Assembly (NCBI RefSeq): GCF_022427965.1
Contig: NZ_JAKTTI010000020.1
Location: 1-64,000 of the forward strand
DNA length: 64,000 nucleotides
Origin: Fredinandcohnia quinoae
GTDB lineage: Bacteria > Bacillota > Bacilli > Bacillales > Bacillaceae_L
Direction: 5' to 3'
Position numbers and translations under genes: made by a program. Positions 10,738 to 20,158 of this stretch are shown here, piece by piece. The notes under the pieces are model-generated. The model had not been told where the DNA came from. It saw nothing but the letters and a program-made list of their open reading frames with translations, and did not search any database. Within the stretch, counting starts at the first letter, position 1. Each line of letters begins with the position of its first letter.

Positions 10738-11673
10738 GTGGCAAAATATATAAGCAAACGTCTTATTTACATGCTTTTGTCTCTCATCTTAATCATTACC
10801 GCTACTTTTTTCTTAATGCAAGCAGCCCCGGGTGGGCCATTTACGAAGGAAAAGGATGTTCCACCTGAAATTGAGGCCGCACTTAATGCCCATTATGGAT
10901 TGGATCAACCGTTATACAAACAATACTTTGATTATTTATATGATGTTGCAAGATGGGATTTAGGTCCATCTTTTAAATTTAAGGCAATGACTGTGAATGA
11001 GATTATCAATCGTGGTTTTCCGATTTCATTGTTTTTAGGAATTGAATCTATTTTACTGGCTATTGCTTTCGGAGTATTACTAGGTGTGATCGCAGCATTA
11101 TACCATAATAAATGGCAGGATTATTCTGCGATGATTATCGCAGTCCTTGGAATATCAGTTCCGAGCTTTATTTTAGCAACTGTTTTGCAATACGTGTTTG
11201 CAATTAAACTTGATTGGTTTCCGGTTGCAAGATGGGAATCATTTAATCATACGATACTGCCGGCAATTGCATTAGCATCTACACCGATGGCATTTATTGC
11301 TAGGCTAACTCGCTCAAGCATGCTTGAGGTTTTAAATAATGATTATATCAAGACTGCCCGTGCAAAGGGTCTGAAGCAACGAACAATTACATACAGACAT
11401 ACAATCAGGAATGCAATGCTTCCGGTTGTCTCTTATATGGGGCCATTAACTGCAGGAATACTTACAGGTAGCTTTGTTATTGAAAAAATCTTCGGAATTC
11501 CTGGTTTAGGAGATGAATTTGTAACGAGTATTACAAATCGTGACTACACAGTAATTATGGGGGTAACAGTTTTTTATAGTATATTATTACTTTTCTCAGT
11601 CCTCATCGTGGATATTTTATATGGGCTAATTGACCCGCGTATTAAGTTAACGGGTGCGAAGAAAGGAGAATAA
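10738..11673 (+). CDS. oppB: Oligopeptide ABC transporter permease OppB
   Basis: Permease of the Opp importer. I choose the GTG at 10738, which follows GGAGGTG and gives 311 residues (usual OppB length); an earlier in-frame start at 10693 would read into the upstream repeat. The N-terminal membrane segment (about 9-29) is followed by the OppB signature region and the EAA-type loop ([10 protein letters not shown]-like, here KTARAKGL). Confidence 0.93.
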   Translation: MAKYISKRLIYMLLSLILIITATFFLMQAAPGGPFTKEKDVPPEIEAALNAHYGLDQPLYKQYFDYLYDVARWDLGPSFKFKAMTVNEIINRGFPISLFLGIESILLAIAFGVLLGVIAALYHNKWQDYSAMIIAVLGISVPSFILATVLQYVFAIKLDWFPVARWESFNHTILPAIALASTPMAFIARLTRSSMLEVLNNDYIKTARAKGLKQRTITYRHTIRNAMLPVVSYMGPLTAGILTGSFVIEKIFGIPGLGDEFVTSITNRDYTVIMGVTVFYSILLLFSVLIVDILYGLIDPRIKLTGAKKGE

Positions 11674-11676
11674 CGA

Positions 11677-12594
11677 ATGCAGCAAATACCAAAGGACATG
11701 TTTTCTCCAGCAACAATAGATACGAATGAGTCGGAAAGAATTTCAAGGCCAAGTCTTTCTTTTTGGAAAGATGTCACGATGAGATTTAAAAAAAATAAAT
11801 TGGCAATGACTGGTATTGTTTTAATTGTTCTATTATTAATAATGGCGATTATTGGACCATGGATATCACAGTATGATTATCGAACGAACGACTTAATGAA
11901 TGTGAATAAACCACCTTCTTCAGAACATTGGTTTGGAACGGATGAACTAGGTAGAGATGTTTTTACTAGAACTTGGCAAGGTGCGAGAATTTCACTTTTT
12001 ATCGGTTTAGCAGCAGCTGTTATTGATTTGGCGATTGGGGTAATCTGGGGTGGGATTTCAGGATATCGTGGTGGTAAGACGGATGAATTCATGATGCGAT
12101 TTGCGGACATTTTATATGGGGTTCCGTATTTACTATTAGTTATTCTATTAATGGTCATTCTCAAACAAGGATTAGGGACGATGATTATTGCCATGACAAT
12201 AACAGGATGGATTAATATGGCCCGTATCGTCCGTGGTCAAGTTCTACAATTAAAATATCAAGAATATGTATTGGCTGCTCAAACATTAGGTGCGAATGTG
12301 AAAAGAATCATGTTTAGACATTTAGTTCCAAATTCAATGGGACCCATTCTTGTGACGATGACATTGACAATTCCAAATGCAATTTTTACAGAAGCATTTT
12401 TGAGTTATTTAGGATTAGGGGTTCAAGTACCGCTTGCAAGTTGGGGGACAATGGCATCGGAAGGTTTACCTGCTTTTGAATATTACCCGTGGAGATTATT
12501 CTTTCCAGCCATCCTTATTTGTCTAACAATCTTTTCATTTAATGTGATTGGTGATGGATTACGGGACGCACTAGATCCACGATTACGTAAGTAG
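11677..12594 (+). CDS. oppC: Oligopeptide ABC transporter permease OppC
   Basis: 305-residue permease, ATG preceded by AAGGAGAATAACG. It has the OppC N-terminal cytoplasmic segment (FKKNKLAMTGI), a membrane segment, then the BPD_transp_1 domain with GLGVQVPLASWGTM. It follows oppB by three bases and pairs with OppB to form the translocation channel. Confidence 0.93.
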   Translation: MQQIPKDMFSPATIDTNESERISRPSLSFWKDVTMRFKKNKLAMTGIVLIVLLLIMAIIGPWISQYDYRTNDLMNVNKPPSSEHWFGTDELGRDVFTRTWQGARISLFIGLAAAVIDLAIGVIWGGISGYRGGKTDEFMMRFADILYGVPYLLLVILLMVILKQGLGTMIIAMTITGWINMARIVRGQVLQLKYQEYVLAAQTLGANVKRIMFRHLVPNSMGPILVTMTLTIPNAIFTEAFLSYLGLGVQVPLASWGTMASEGLPAFEYYPWRLFFPAILICLTIFSFNVIGDGLRDALDPRLRK

Positions 12595-12606
12595 GGGGTG
12601 AGGAGG

Positions 12607-13662
12607 ATGGAAAAACTATTAGAGGTAAAGGATTTAGAAGTTTCATTTCAAACTTATGCTGGCGAAGTAAGAGCAGTTCGAGGAGTTACATTTGATTTGT
12701 ATAAAGGAGAAACATTAGCAATTGTCGGTGAATCTGGATCTGGAAAAAGTGTCACATCACAAACAATAATGAAGCTCATTCCAATGCCGCCGGGAAAAAT
12801 CACAAATGGTCAAATATTATTTGATGGTGTAGATTTAGTTCCCAAGAGCAATAAAGAAATGGAACAAATACGTGGAAAAGATATTGGGATGATATTTCAG
12901 GATCCAATGACCTCATTGAACCCAACAATGAAAGTCGGTATGCAGATTATGGAAGGTTTAATAAAGCATCAAAATATGTCAAAAGCGAATGCGAAGAGTC
13001 GAGCAATTGAATTACTTCGGCTAGTAGGTATTCCCATGCCCGAAAAGCGTGTTAATCAATATCCTCATGAATTTAGTGGAGGTATGAGGCAACGTGTGAT
13101 GATTGCAATTGCGCTTGCATCAAGCCCAAAACTTCTAATTGCTGACGAACCAACGACTGCACTTGATGTTACAATTCAGGCTCAAATATTAGATTTAATG
13201 AAGGATTTACAAAAGAAATTAGATACATCTATTATATTCATTACACATGATCTAGGTGTTGTTGCAAATGTTGCCGATCGAGTTGCCGTTATGTATGCTG
13301 GTAAGATTATCGAGACTGGAACTGTTGATGAGATTTTTTATAACCCGCAGCATCCGTATACATGGGGATTACTTGCATCAATGCCGAGCTTAGACAATGA
13401 AGGTGGGGAAGAATTAACTGCAATACCGGGATCACCACCAGATTTGTCAAATCCTCCAAAGGGAGATGCATTTGCGCCTAGAAATCATTATGCAATGAAA
13501 ATTGATTTTGAACAGGAACCACCAATGTTTAAAATAACAGACACACATTATGCTGCTACATGGCTTTTACACCCAGATGCACCAAAGGTTGAACCACCAG
13601 AGGCAGTGAAAAAAAGAATGATCTCTTTAAGTACCTCTCACTTAATTAAGGAGGGGAAATAG
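12607..13662 (+). CDS. oppD: Oligopeptide ABC transporter ATP-binding protein OppD
   Basis: ATPase of the Opp importer, about 351 residues from ATG 12607 (ribosome site AGGGGGTGAGG). Walker A GESGSGKS, signature FSGGMRQRV and Walker [13 protein letters not shown] are all present. Unlike AppD, the C-terminal extension (GDAFAPRNHYAMKIDFEQEP) has no cysteine cluster, as in B. subtilis OppD. It abuts oppF with no gap. Confidence 0.93.
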   Translation: MEKLLEVKDLEVSFQTYAGEVRAVRGVTFDLYKGETLAIVGESGSGKSVTSQTIMKLIPMPPGKITNGQILFDGVDLVPKSNKEMEQIRGKDIGMIFQDPMTSLNPTMKVGMQIMEGLIKHQNMSKANAKSRAIELLRLVGIPMPEKRVNQYPHEFSGGMRQRVMIAIALASSPKLLIADEPTTALDVTIQAQILDLMKDLQKKLDTSIIFITHDLGVVANVADRVAVMYAGKIIETGTVDEIFYNPQHPYTWGLLASMPSLDNEGGEELTAIPGSPPDLSNPPKGDAFAPRNHYAMKIDFEQEPPMFKITDTHYAATWLLHPDAPKVEPPEAVKKRMISLSTSHLIKEGK

Positions 13663-14604
13663 GTGGCTGAAAAACAAAAGCTAATTGAAATAAAAGGGTT
13701 AAAGCAATATTTCAACGTAGGAACACCTAATGTTATTAAGGCTGTAGATGGAATTACTTTTGATATTTATAAAGGAGAAACATTAGGCTTAGTTGGAGAA
13801 TCCGGTTGTGGAAAATCAACAACAGGTCGTACAATTATACGTTTATATAATGCAACTGATGGCGAGGTTATTTTTAATGGTGAGGATGTTCATGGAAAGA
13901 AATCGAAGCAGGAGCTAAAAAAATTTAATCGTAAAATGCAAATGATATTCCAAGACCCATACGCATCGCTTAATCCAAGGATGACAGTGGCTGATATTGT
14001 TGCGGAAGGCATTGATATTCATGGTTTGGCAGCTAATAAGTTGGAGAGAATGGAACGTGTCTATGAACTCCTTGAAACCGTTGGCTTAAATAGAGAGCAT
14101 GCAAACCGATATCCACATGAGTTCAGTGGTGGGCAGCGTCAAAGAATTGGAATCGCAAGAGCATTAGCTGTAGATCCTGATTTTATCATTGCAGATGAAC
14201 CAATTTCAGCACTAGATGTTTCGATACAAGCCCAGGTAGTGAATTTAATGAAAAAATTACAAAAGGAAAAAGGATTAACTTATTTATTCATTGCTCACGA
14301 TTTATCAATGGTAAAATATATAAGTGACAGAATTGGTGTCATGTATTTTGGAAAAATCGTTGAGCTTGCTGATGCCAATGATTTGTACGAAAACCCTATT
14401 CATCCCTATACAAAATCATTATTATCTGCAATACCATTACCTGATCCTAATTATGAAAGAAATCGAAAAAGAATTCATTATGATCCAAATGAACACGGCT
14501 ATTCAGATGGAGAAGATGTAAAGCTTCGGGAAATTTCTCATGGTCATTTCGTTTCATGTTCAAATAAAGAATATGAATCGTATAAGTCAATATATGCTCA
14601 TTAG
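13663..14604 (+). CDS. oppF: Oligopeptide ABC transporter ATP-binding protein OppF
   Basis: Second ATPase of Opp, 313 residues, starting at GTG directly after the oppD stop (ribosome site AAGGAGGGG inside oppD). Walker [10 protein letters not shown], signature [10 protein letters not shown] and Walker [12 protein letters not shown] are seen. The C-terminus ends in a HFVSC motif and a Tyr-rich tail. It is the last gene of opp, followed by a terminator. Confidence 0.93.
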   Translation: MAEKQKLIEIKGLKQYFNVGTPNVIKAVDGITFDIYKGETLGLVGESGCGKSTTGRTIIRLYNATDGEVIFNGEDVHGKKSKQELKKFNRKMQMIFQDPYASLNPRMTVADIVAEGIDIHGLAANKLERMERVYELLETVGLNREHANRYPHEFSGGQRQRIGIARALAVDPDFIIADEPISALDVSIQAQVVNLMKKLQKEKGLTYLFIAHDLSMVKYISDRIGVMYFGKIVELADANDLYENPIHPYTKSLLSAIPLPDPNYERNRKRIHYDPNEHGYSDGEDVKLREISHGHFVSCSNKEYESYKSIYAH

Positions 14605-14612
14605 CCATAAAG

Positions 14613-14636
14613 AAAACCCAACAGTTGTTGGGTTTT
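14613..14636. terminator. Terminator after oppF
   Basis: AAAACCCAACA pairs with TGTTGGGTTTT. The hairpin is flanked by A and T runs and probably serves oppF and the opposing small gene at 14647-14835. Confidence 0.88.
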
Positions 14637-14646
14637 CAAATTATGT

Positions 14647-14835
14647 TTATTTTTTCTTTTTTCCACCGACTTGCTTCCAGCCGGTTTTTACATTTAAATC
14701 ACGGTTATAAATATCAGATCCGCCTTTTCCCCCAAAAACCTTTTCACCAATACCATTTGTTAATACACCATTTATTGCAGTAATTCCAATTATAAGCACT
14801 GTTAGGAGTGCCAAATCAATTATGTATTCTGTCAT
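14647..14835 (-). CDS. Small membrane protein, unknown function
   Basis: 62-residue protein with one N-terminal membrane helix (about 5-27) and a basic Gly/Lys-rich tail ending in GGKKKK. The ribosome site GGAGGGG lies just before the ATG, which supports expression. It is transcribed against oppF. I do not recognise the family. Confidence 0.65.
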   Translation of the reverse strand: MTEYIIDLALLTVLIIGITAINGVLTNGIGEKVFGGKGGSDIYNRDLNVKTGWKQVGGKKKK

Positions 14836-14968
14836 GTAAACCCCTCCATGAATAATCCCATTATCATACCTCTATTTTATTCTATGTTTAGACTTATTGA
14901 AAGAGGGAATATCTAAAAATAATGATATGTTACAATAAATACTAACTAAGAAATAAGGGAGTAGTTAG

Positions 14969-15544
14969 ATGAATTGGTATGAAAAGTTAAATCAGTATTT
15001 TCCGATTGAAGAAATGAAGTCAAAAGAACATATGGAAGTTCTACTTGAGGAAAAAGGAGACATCTATCTGAAAGATGAAGGGCCGAATCACGTATTAATG
15101 TATGTTGAGCTTGATCATTTCATTTTTATTGATTACTTATTTGTTTCTAAAGATGCGCGTGGGCAAGGCCTCGGACATAAACTTTTAGAAAAACTAAAAC
15201 AAAAAGGAAAAGCAATCATTTTAGAAGTAGAGCCGATTAATTATGAAGACACGGATACAGCTAAACGACTAAAATTTTATAAACGTGAAGGCTTTGAGCA
15301 CGCACAATCAATTGGATATCGTAGAAGATCACTTGCAACTAATGAAATTAATAAAATGGAAATATTATACTGGTCTCCTTTAAATGAATCGGAAGAGACA
15401 ATTTATAAAGCAATGAGAAAGACTTATCAATTAATTCATACTTACAAAGATCAAGAATTTTACGGTGCATCTTACCAAGATGTTGAAGAAGTTCTCACAT
15501 ATAATGAAGAAAGCGATAATAAAGATATATTAAAAAACATCTAA
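14969..15544 (+). CDS. yjbC: GNAT-family acetyltransferase YjbC
   Basis: 191-residue protein with a GNAT fold. The acetyl-CoA binding signature is RGQGLGHKLL (about 60-69), preceded by the strand FIDYLFVSKDA. Start ATG after AAGGGAG. In B. subtilis yjbC lies directly upstream of spx and is partly co-transcribed with it; the spacing here (about 200 bp) allows a separate spx promoter. The acetyl acceptor is unknown. Confidence 0.85.
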   Translation: MNWYEKLNQYFPIEEMKSKEHMEVLLEEKGDIYLKDEGPNHVLMYVELDHFIFIDYLFVSKDARGQGLGHKLLEKLKQKGKAIILEVEPINYEDTDTAKRLKFYKREGFEHAQSIGYRRRSLATNEINKMEILYWSPLNESEETIYKAMRKTYQLIHTYKDQEFYGASYQDVEEVLTYNEESDNKDILKNI

Positions 15545-15745
15545 GTAGATACAAAAATATCATTGTAAATATTAGATTTAGCTCTTTTTTTTCTGAAATT
15601 GTATATCTTTCTAAGCCAATTTGAGGTATAATTAAAGAAATTACTTAATTAAAGTAATTTTAATTAAGACTTTAACTGTAATGACATATTTACCAATCAA
15701 TCTTGGTTGTTAAATATTGTACTTTTTAAGGGAGTGATAAGGTTA

Positions 15746-16141
15746 ATGGTTACTCTTTATACTTCACCAAGCTGTACTTCCTGCCGTAAAGCAAAATCAT
15801 GGTTGGAGGAGCATCATATTGCTTATCAAGAACGGAATATTTTTTCCGATTCTCTATCAATTGAAGAAATTAAGGAAATCCTACGAATGACTGAAGATGG
15901 TACAGATGAGATTATCTCGACTCGTTCAAAGGTATTTCAAAAACTAAATATAAATCTTGAATCAATGCCACTACAAGATTTATATGAATTGATTAAAGGC
16001 AATCCTGGACTTCTTAGACGCCCAATCATTATTGATGAGAAGAGGCTTCAAGTTGGATATAATGAGGATGAAATTCGTAGATTTTTACCTCGAAAGGTTC
16101 GCACCTTCCAATTAAGAGAAGCTCAAAAACTTGTCAATTAA
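15746..16141 (+). CDS. spx: Global redox regulator Spx
   Basis: 131-residue ArsC-family regulator that binds the RNA polymerase alpha C-terminal domain under disulfide stress. The redox switch CTSC is at residues 10-13, and [21 protein letters not shown] matches Spx almost exactly. The ATG at 15746 gives the standard N-terminus [10 protein letters not shown]; the in-frame start at 15707 is not needed. ClpXP degradation is expected through the adaptor SpxH, encoded in this window at 22.5 kb. Confidence 0.97.
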   Translation: MVTLYTSPSCTSCRKAKSWLEEHHIAYQERNIFSDSLSIEEIKEILRMTEDGTDEIISTRSKVFQKLNINLESMPLQDLYELIKGNPGLLRRPIIIDEKRLQVGYNEDEIRRFLPRKVRTFQLREAQKLVN

Positions 16142-16153
16142 TCTTATTAAATT

Positions 16154-16193
16154 AAAAAACTTCTACATGTCAATTTAATGTAGAAGTTTTTTT
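16154..16193 (+). terminator. Terminator after spx
   Basis: AAAAAACTTCTACAT pairs with ATGTAGAAGTTTTTTT. The remaining 270 bp up to mecA hold no ORF; I see only AT-rich leader sequence there. Confidence 0.9.
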
Positions 16194-16467
16194 ATACATG
16201 TTTAAGCGCAAATTAAGACATTTTACTCGTTTTAATAAGAATTTCATATTATAATGTAATGAATAATTGGGCGAATGATTGTTTTTAAAAAGGGCCTTAT
16301 TTTATTTCCATTTTTACGTCTTTTATCATAAAATAAAAGTACAAGACATATATACAAACTTAAATGTTGGTTAATCAATATGGTTTTAGGGTAAAGTGAG
16401 TAAAAGAGCATTTTGCTCGGGGGTAATTAGTCCCTTCAAAATATGAGCAAGAAGGGAGAGATTCAAA

Positions 16468-17145
16468 ATGGAAATCGAACGTATTAATGAACATACAGTA
16501 AAATTTTATATTTCATATAAAGATATTGAACAACGTGGGTTTGAACGTGAGGAGATTTGGTATAATCGCGAGCGGAGTGAAGAACTGTTCTGGGAAATGA
16601 TGGATGAAATTCATCAAGAAGAGGAATTCACTGTCGATGGCCCGATTTGGATCCAAGTACAAGCTTTAGAAAAAGGATTAGAAGTTCTTGTAACGAGAGC
16701 ACAATTATCAAAGGACGGAAATAAGTATGAACTACCCGTAGCCGATGATAAATTACAAGTAGACGAAAAAATCGAATCCTTGTTGGAACAGCATTTTAAT
16801 CCAAAATATGATGATAAGGAATTCATTGAAGAAATAGATGAAGAAGAAGATGATTATCAATTTTTAATTCGCTTCAATGATTTTGAGGATATAATCTCAC
16901 TTGCTCATCGAATTAATCTAGATGGAATTAGCAACTCTCTTCTCACATTTGAAGGAAAATACTATCTATATTTAGAATTTAATGAGGATGTTTATACAGA
17001 AGACCAACTTGAAAATATGTTAAGTATTATTCTTGAATATGGTCAAGAATCGGTTTTATCCATTCATCGAATAGAAGAATATGGGAAAAAAGTAATTAAT
17101 GAAAATGCACTTGAGGTTTTAACAAAGCATTTTTCACTTAAATAG
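16468..17145 (+). CDS. mecA: Adaptor protein MecA
   Basis: 225-residue ClpC adaptor that targets ComK and other substrates for ClpCP proteolysis. The N-terminal substrate-binding domain (about 1-80, MEIERINEHTVKFYISYKDI) is followed by an acidic linker (EEIDEEEDDYQF) and the C-terminal ClpC-binding domain. Ribosome site AAGGGAGAG. It has its own promoter region and terminator. Confidence 0.95.
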   Translation: MEIERINEHTVKFYISYKDIEQRGFEREEIWYNRERSEELFWEMMDEIHQEEEFTVDGPIWIQVQALEKGLEVLVTRAQLSKDGNKYELPVADDKLQVDEKIESLLEQHFNPKYDDKEFIEEIDEEEDDYQFLIRFNDFEDIISLAHRINLDGISNSLLTFEGKYYLYLEFNEDVYTEDQLENMLSIILEYGQESVLSIHRIEEYGKKVINENALEVLTKHFSLK

Positions 17146-17146
17146 A

Positions 17147-17180
17147 GACCGATTTCATCGTGTGAAATCGGTTTTTTTTT
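17147..17180 (+). terminator. Terminator after mecA
   Basis: ACCGATTTCA pairs with TGAAATCGGT, followed by nine T. Confidence 0.92.
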
Positions 17181-17214
17181 AAACTAACATTTGTGTATAC
17201 ACGTGAGGTCATGT

Positions 17215-18726
17215 ATGAAAAAAACTTTTCAAGTCGTTATATTTTTAATTGTCATTTCAGTACTTTTATTTTTCACAAAAAACTTTTGGGAAGGTTGGCT
17301 GCTTGGAGGATTTAGTATTTTTATTACATTGTCTGTAATCTTTATTAGTATCATTATTTTCTTTGAAAACAGACATCCAACACAAACCTTAACATGGTTA
17401 GTTGTTTTAGGAAGCTTCCCGCTTTTAGGCTTTTTCTTTTACATATTGTTTGGTAGAAACTTTAGAAAAAAGCGTCTCTTCAATAGAAAGGCATTATTAG
17501 ACGAGGCGGTGTATTTAAGTGTTGAAGGAAATATCGACCATATGGAAGAGAAAATCGAACAAATGGGTCAGCATCAGCGATTACTCTTCCGATTGGCTCA
17601 TAAGTTAGGTAAGAGTCCAATTTCTTTTGCAACAGAAACAAGAGTATTAACAAATGGAGATCAAACATTCACAGCCATTTTTGACGCTTTACAAAAAGCA
17701 ACACATCATATTCATTTGGAATACTATATTGTTCGAGATGATGGGATTGGCAAGCAATTAAAGGAAATTTTAATTGAGAGGGCAAAAAGTGGTGTAGAAG
17801 TACGTTTTCTGTATGATGGTGTAGGAAGTTGGCAGTTATCTAATTCTTATATTGAAGAACTCCGTAATGCTGGTGTTGAAATGATTCCGTTCTCACCAGT
17901 AAAGTTCCCAATTTTTACAAATAAGGTTAATTACAGAAATCATCGCAAAATTATAGTTATTGATGGTTCGGTTGGATTTATCGGTGGGTTAAATGTTGGG
18001 GATGAATATATCGGAAAAAATGAGTTTTTTGGTTTTTGGCGTGATACACATCTTTTTGTTAATGGTGAGGCTGTAAGATCCATGCAATTAATCTTCCTTC
18101 AAGACTGGTATTATATGACCGGAAAGGATTTGCTTACTCAAACTTATTTGTCTCCTCATTTAATTGAAGGTGAAAATTTCGGTGGGGTGCAGCTTATCGC
18201 TGGTGGGCCAGATAATGAGTGGGAGGTTATCAAAAATTTGTTTTTTTCGATGATTATTTCCGCGAAGAAATCGATTTGGATTGCATCACCCTATTTCATC
18301 CCAGATGATGATATTTTGTCAGCTTTACGGGTTTCTGCTCTAAGTGGAATTGATGTTCGAATCTTAATACCAAGAAAGCCTGATAAAAAAATTGTCTACT
18401 ATGCATCAAGATCCTACTTTCCATTTCTGTTGGAAGCTGGTGTGAAAATATACGAATATGAGAAAGGATTTATGCATAGTAAAATTGTAATTGTTGATAA
18501 TGAATTAGCTTCAATCGGTACAGCTAATATGGATATGAGGAGCTTTCATTTAAATTTCGAAGTGAATGCCTTTTTATATAAAACGAATAGCACAGATCGA
18601 TTAGTAAGTGATTACATCCAGGATATTGATAATTCCTCACAAATTCAAGAAAGTATGTTCAAGAAACGCTCTCTCTGGCAAAGGATTTTTGAATCATTAT
18701 GTAGGTTACTATCACCGCTTCTCTAA
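17215..18726 (+). CDS. cls: Cardiolipin synthase (phospholipase D family)
   Basis: Membrane phospholipid synthase joining two phosphatidylglycerols into cardiolipin. From ATG 17215 (GAGG ribosome site) it has 503 residues; the TTG at 17191 is an alternative. Two N-terminal membrane helices (about 4-24 and 30-60) precede two HKD motifs, HRKIIVIDGSVGFIGG and HSKIVIVDNELASIGTANMD, each with H-x-K-x4-D. The length matches bacterial Cls. Confidence 0.93.
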   Translation: MKKTFQVVIFLIVISVLLFFTKNFWEGWLLGGFSIFITLSVIFISIIIFFENRHPTQTLTWLVVLGSFPLLGFFFYILFGRNFRKKRLFNRKALLDEAVYLSVEGNIDHMEEKIEQMGQHQRLLFRLAHKLGKSPISFATETRVLTNGDQTFTAIFDALQKATHHIHLEYYIVRDDGIGKQLKEILIERAKSGVEVRFLYDGVGSWQLSNSYIEELRNAGVEMIPFSPVKFPIFTNKVNYRNHRKIIVIDGSVGFIGGLNVGDEYIGKNEFFGFWRDTHLFVNGEAVRSMQLIFLQDWYYMTGKDLLTQTYLSPHLIEGENFGGVQLIAGGPDNEWEVIKNLFFSMIISAKKSIWIASPYFIPDDDILSALRVSALSGIDVRILIPRKPDKKIVYYASRSYFPFLLEAGVKIYEYEKGFMHSKIVIVDNELASIGTANMDMRSFHLNFEVNAFLYKTNSTDRLVSDYIQDIDNSSQIQESMFKKRSLWQRIFESLCRLLSPLL

Positions 18727-18732
18727 ATTTAT

Positions 18733-18758
18733 TCAGTAAGGGTTTAAACCCTTACTGA
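18733..18758. terminator. Palindromic terminator after cls
   Basis: A 26-bp perfect inverted repeat with arms TCAGTAAGGGTTT and AAACCCTTACTGA. It lacks a strong T run, so termination may be partial. Confidence 0.65.
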
Positions 18759-18813
18759 ATTATGTTATCTTTGAAGTATTAGACAATTGGAAATAGTAAG
18801 GAGATGATAGTTA

Positions 18814-20007
18814 TTGTTAGTAGCATTACGAAAAAATGGAGAATATATTTCACTTCTAGATAAGTGGAAGCGGGAAGAATTACAGTTCTTACGAAGGTCT
18901 GAAGTGTTTTTATGTCCCGCATGTGAAGAAGGAGTTCTTTTAAAAATAGGGACTAAAAAGATTAATCACTTTGCGCATAAAAAAGGTGCCGAATGTGCAA
19001 TTAAAACAGAATCTGAATCTGAATACCATCTTCAAGGAAAAAAACAACTCTATCATTGGTTTGTCTCACAAGGGCTGAATGTTGAAATTGAGCCATACCT
19101 CAAAGAAATTTTACAACGTCCTGATCTCCTCGTAATCTTCAAGAAACAAAAATATGCCATCGAATTTCAGTGCTCTCAAATCGAATACAAGTTATTTCAA
19201 AAAAGAACGGATATGTATAAGCGGTTGGGAATCGTACCAATTTGGATACTAGGAGCCAAATGGTTAAAAAGGAAATCATCCAATACAATTTCTCTTTCTC
19301 AGTTCCAATGGTTGTTTGCTTCAAACTTTTCAAAATCAAAGGCAGCAAATATTCTTTACTACTGCCCTCAAACCTCCGAGTTTTTAAAAGCTTCTTCATT
19401 ATCACCCTTTACCATAAGTGAAGTTTTTTGTTCTATACAATTTCTAAAAGAAAAAAATAGTACATTCAAGGAGCTTTTATGCGAACAATCATTTGATAAA
19501 GACCTTTTTACTTCGTGGGCAAACAAAAAAAGAAAGTGGAGAATAACATTTTCTTCCTATCCCAATCCATATTTATCAAGATTTCTAACTGAATTATATA
19601 AAGCAAGAATCCCGCCTGCTTATTTACCTGTTGAAGCTGGACTTCCTGTCCCCTCAATGTATTGGATCCAAACACCACCGATGATTTGGCAAATGTGGTT
19701 GTTATTAGACCTAATTATTCCTTGTAATTATGGTGATATCATTACGTATACTAAAGCAATGAGTGCTTTTTCCAAGCGAATATCCTCAAAAGATATCCAG
19801 TTAAGACAATTACCGTTAATTAATTCCACGCACCATTCTTTTGCAATTATGGAATATCTTCAAATCTTAACGAACTTTCAAATTTTAGAAAGAATGGATA
19901 AAACAAGTTTCAAAAAAATCAAGGAAATATTTATTCCAACATCTTTACAAGAAGCTTACGATTCAGATGAACAAGTACTGAAGAAATTTGCAGGGGAATC
20001 TTCCTAA
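18814..20007 (+). CDS. coiA: Competence protein CoiA
   Basis: 397-residue competence nuclease-like protein. It begins at TTG after AAGGAGATG. The N-terminal zinc-finger-like part contains CPAC and HFAHKKGAEC, followed by the nuclease domain with RPDLLVIFKKQKYAIEFQCSQ (D, E and Q of a restriction-endonuclease fold) at about 92-112. CoiA acts in processing of incoming DNA during transformation. It precedes pepF as in B. subtilis. Confidence 0.9.
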   Translation: MLVALRKNGEYISLLDKWKREELQFLRRSEVFLCPACEEGVLLKIGTKKINHFAHKKGAECAIKTESESEYHLQGKKQLYHWFVSQGLNVEIEPYLKEILQRPDLLVIFKKQKYAIEFQCSQIEYKLFQKRTDMYKRLGIVPIWILGAKWLKRKSSNTISLSQFQWLFASNFSKSKAANILYYCPQTSEFLKASSLSPFTISEVFCSIQFLKEKNSTFKELLCEQSFDKDLFTSWANKKRKWRITFSSYPNPYLSRFLTELYKARIPPAYLPVEAGLPVPSMYWIQTPPMIWQMWLLLDLIIPCNYGDIITYTKAMSAFSKRISSKDIQLRQLPLINSTHHSFAIMEYLQILTNFQILERMDKTSFKKIKEIFIPTSLQEAYDSDEQVLKKFAGESS

Positions 20008-20158
20008 GAATGAGATTGAAGTACATGGGTACAATCTATATAGGAAGGTCTGATAAGGCATGCCTCTAAATTCAAAAGATTTAAACATTTATTAATATGA
20101 AGGAAATTAAAAGTCGGATATCGAATACTTTTTATGATAAAGAAACGGAGGTTTTTAG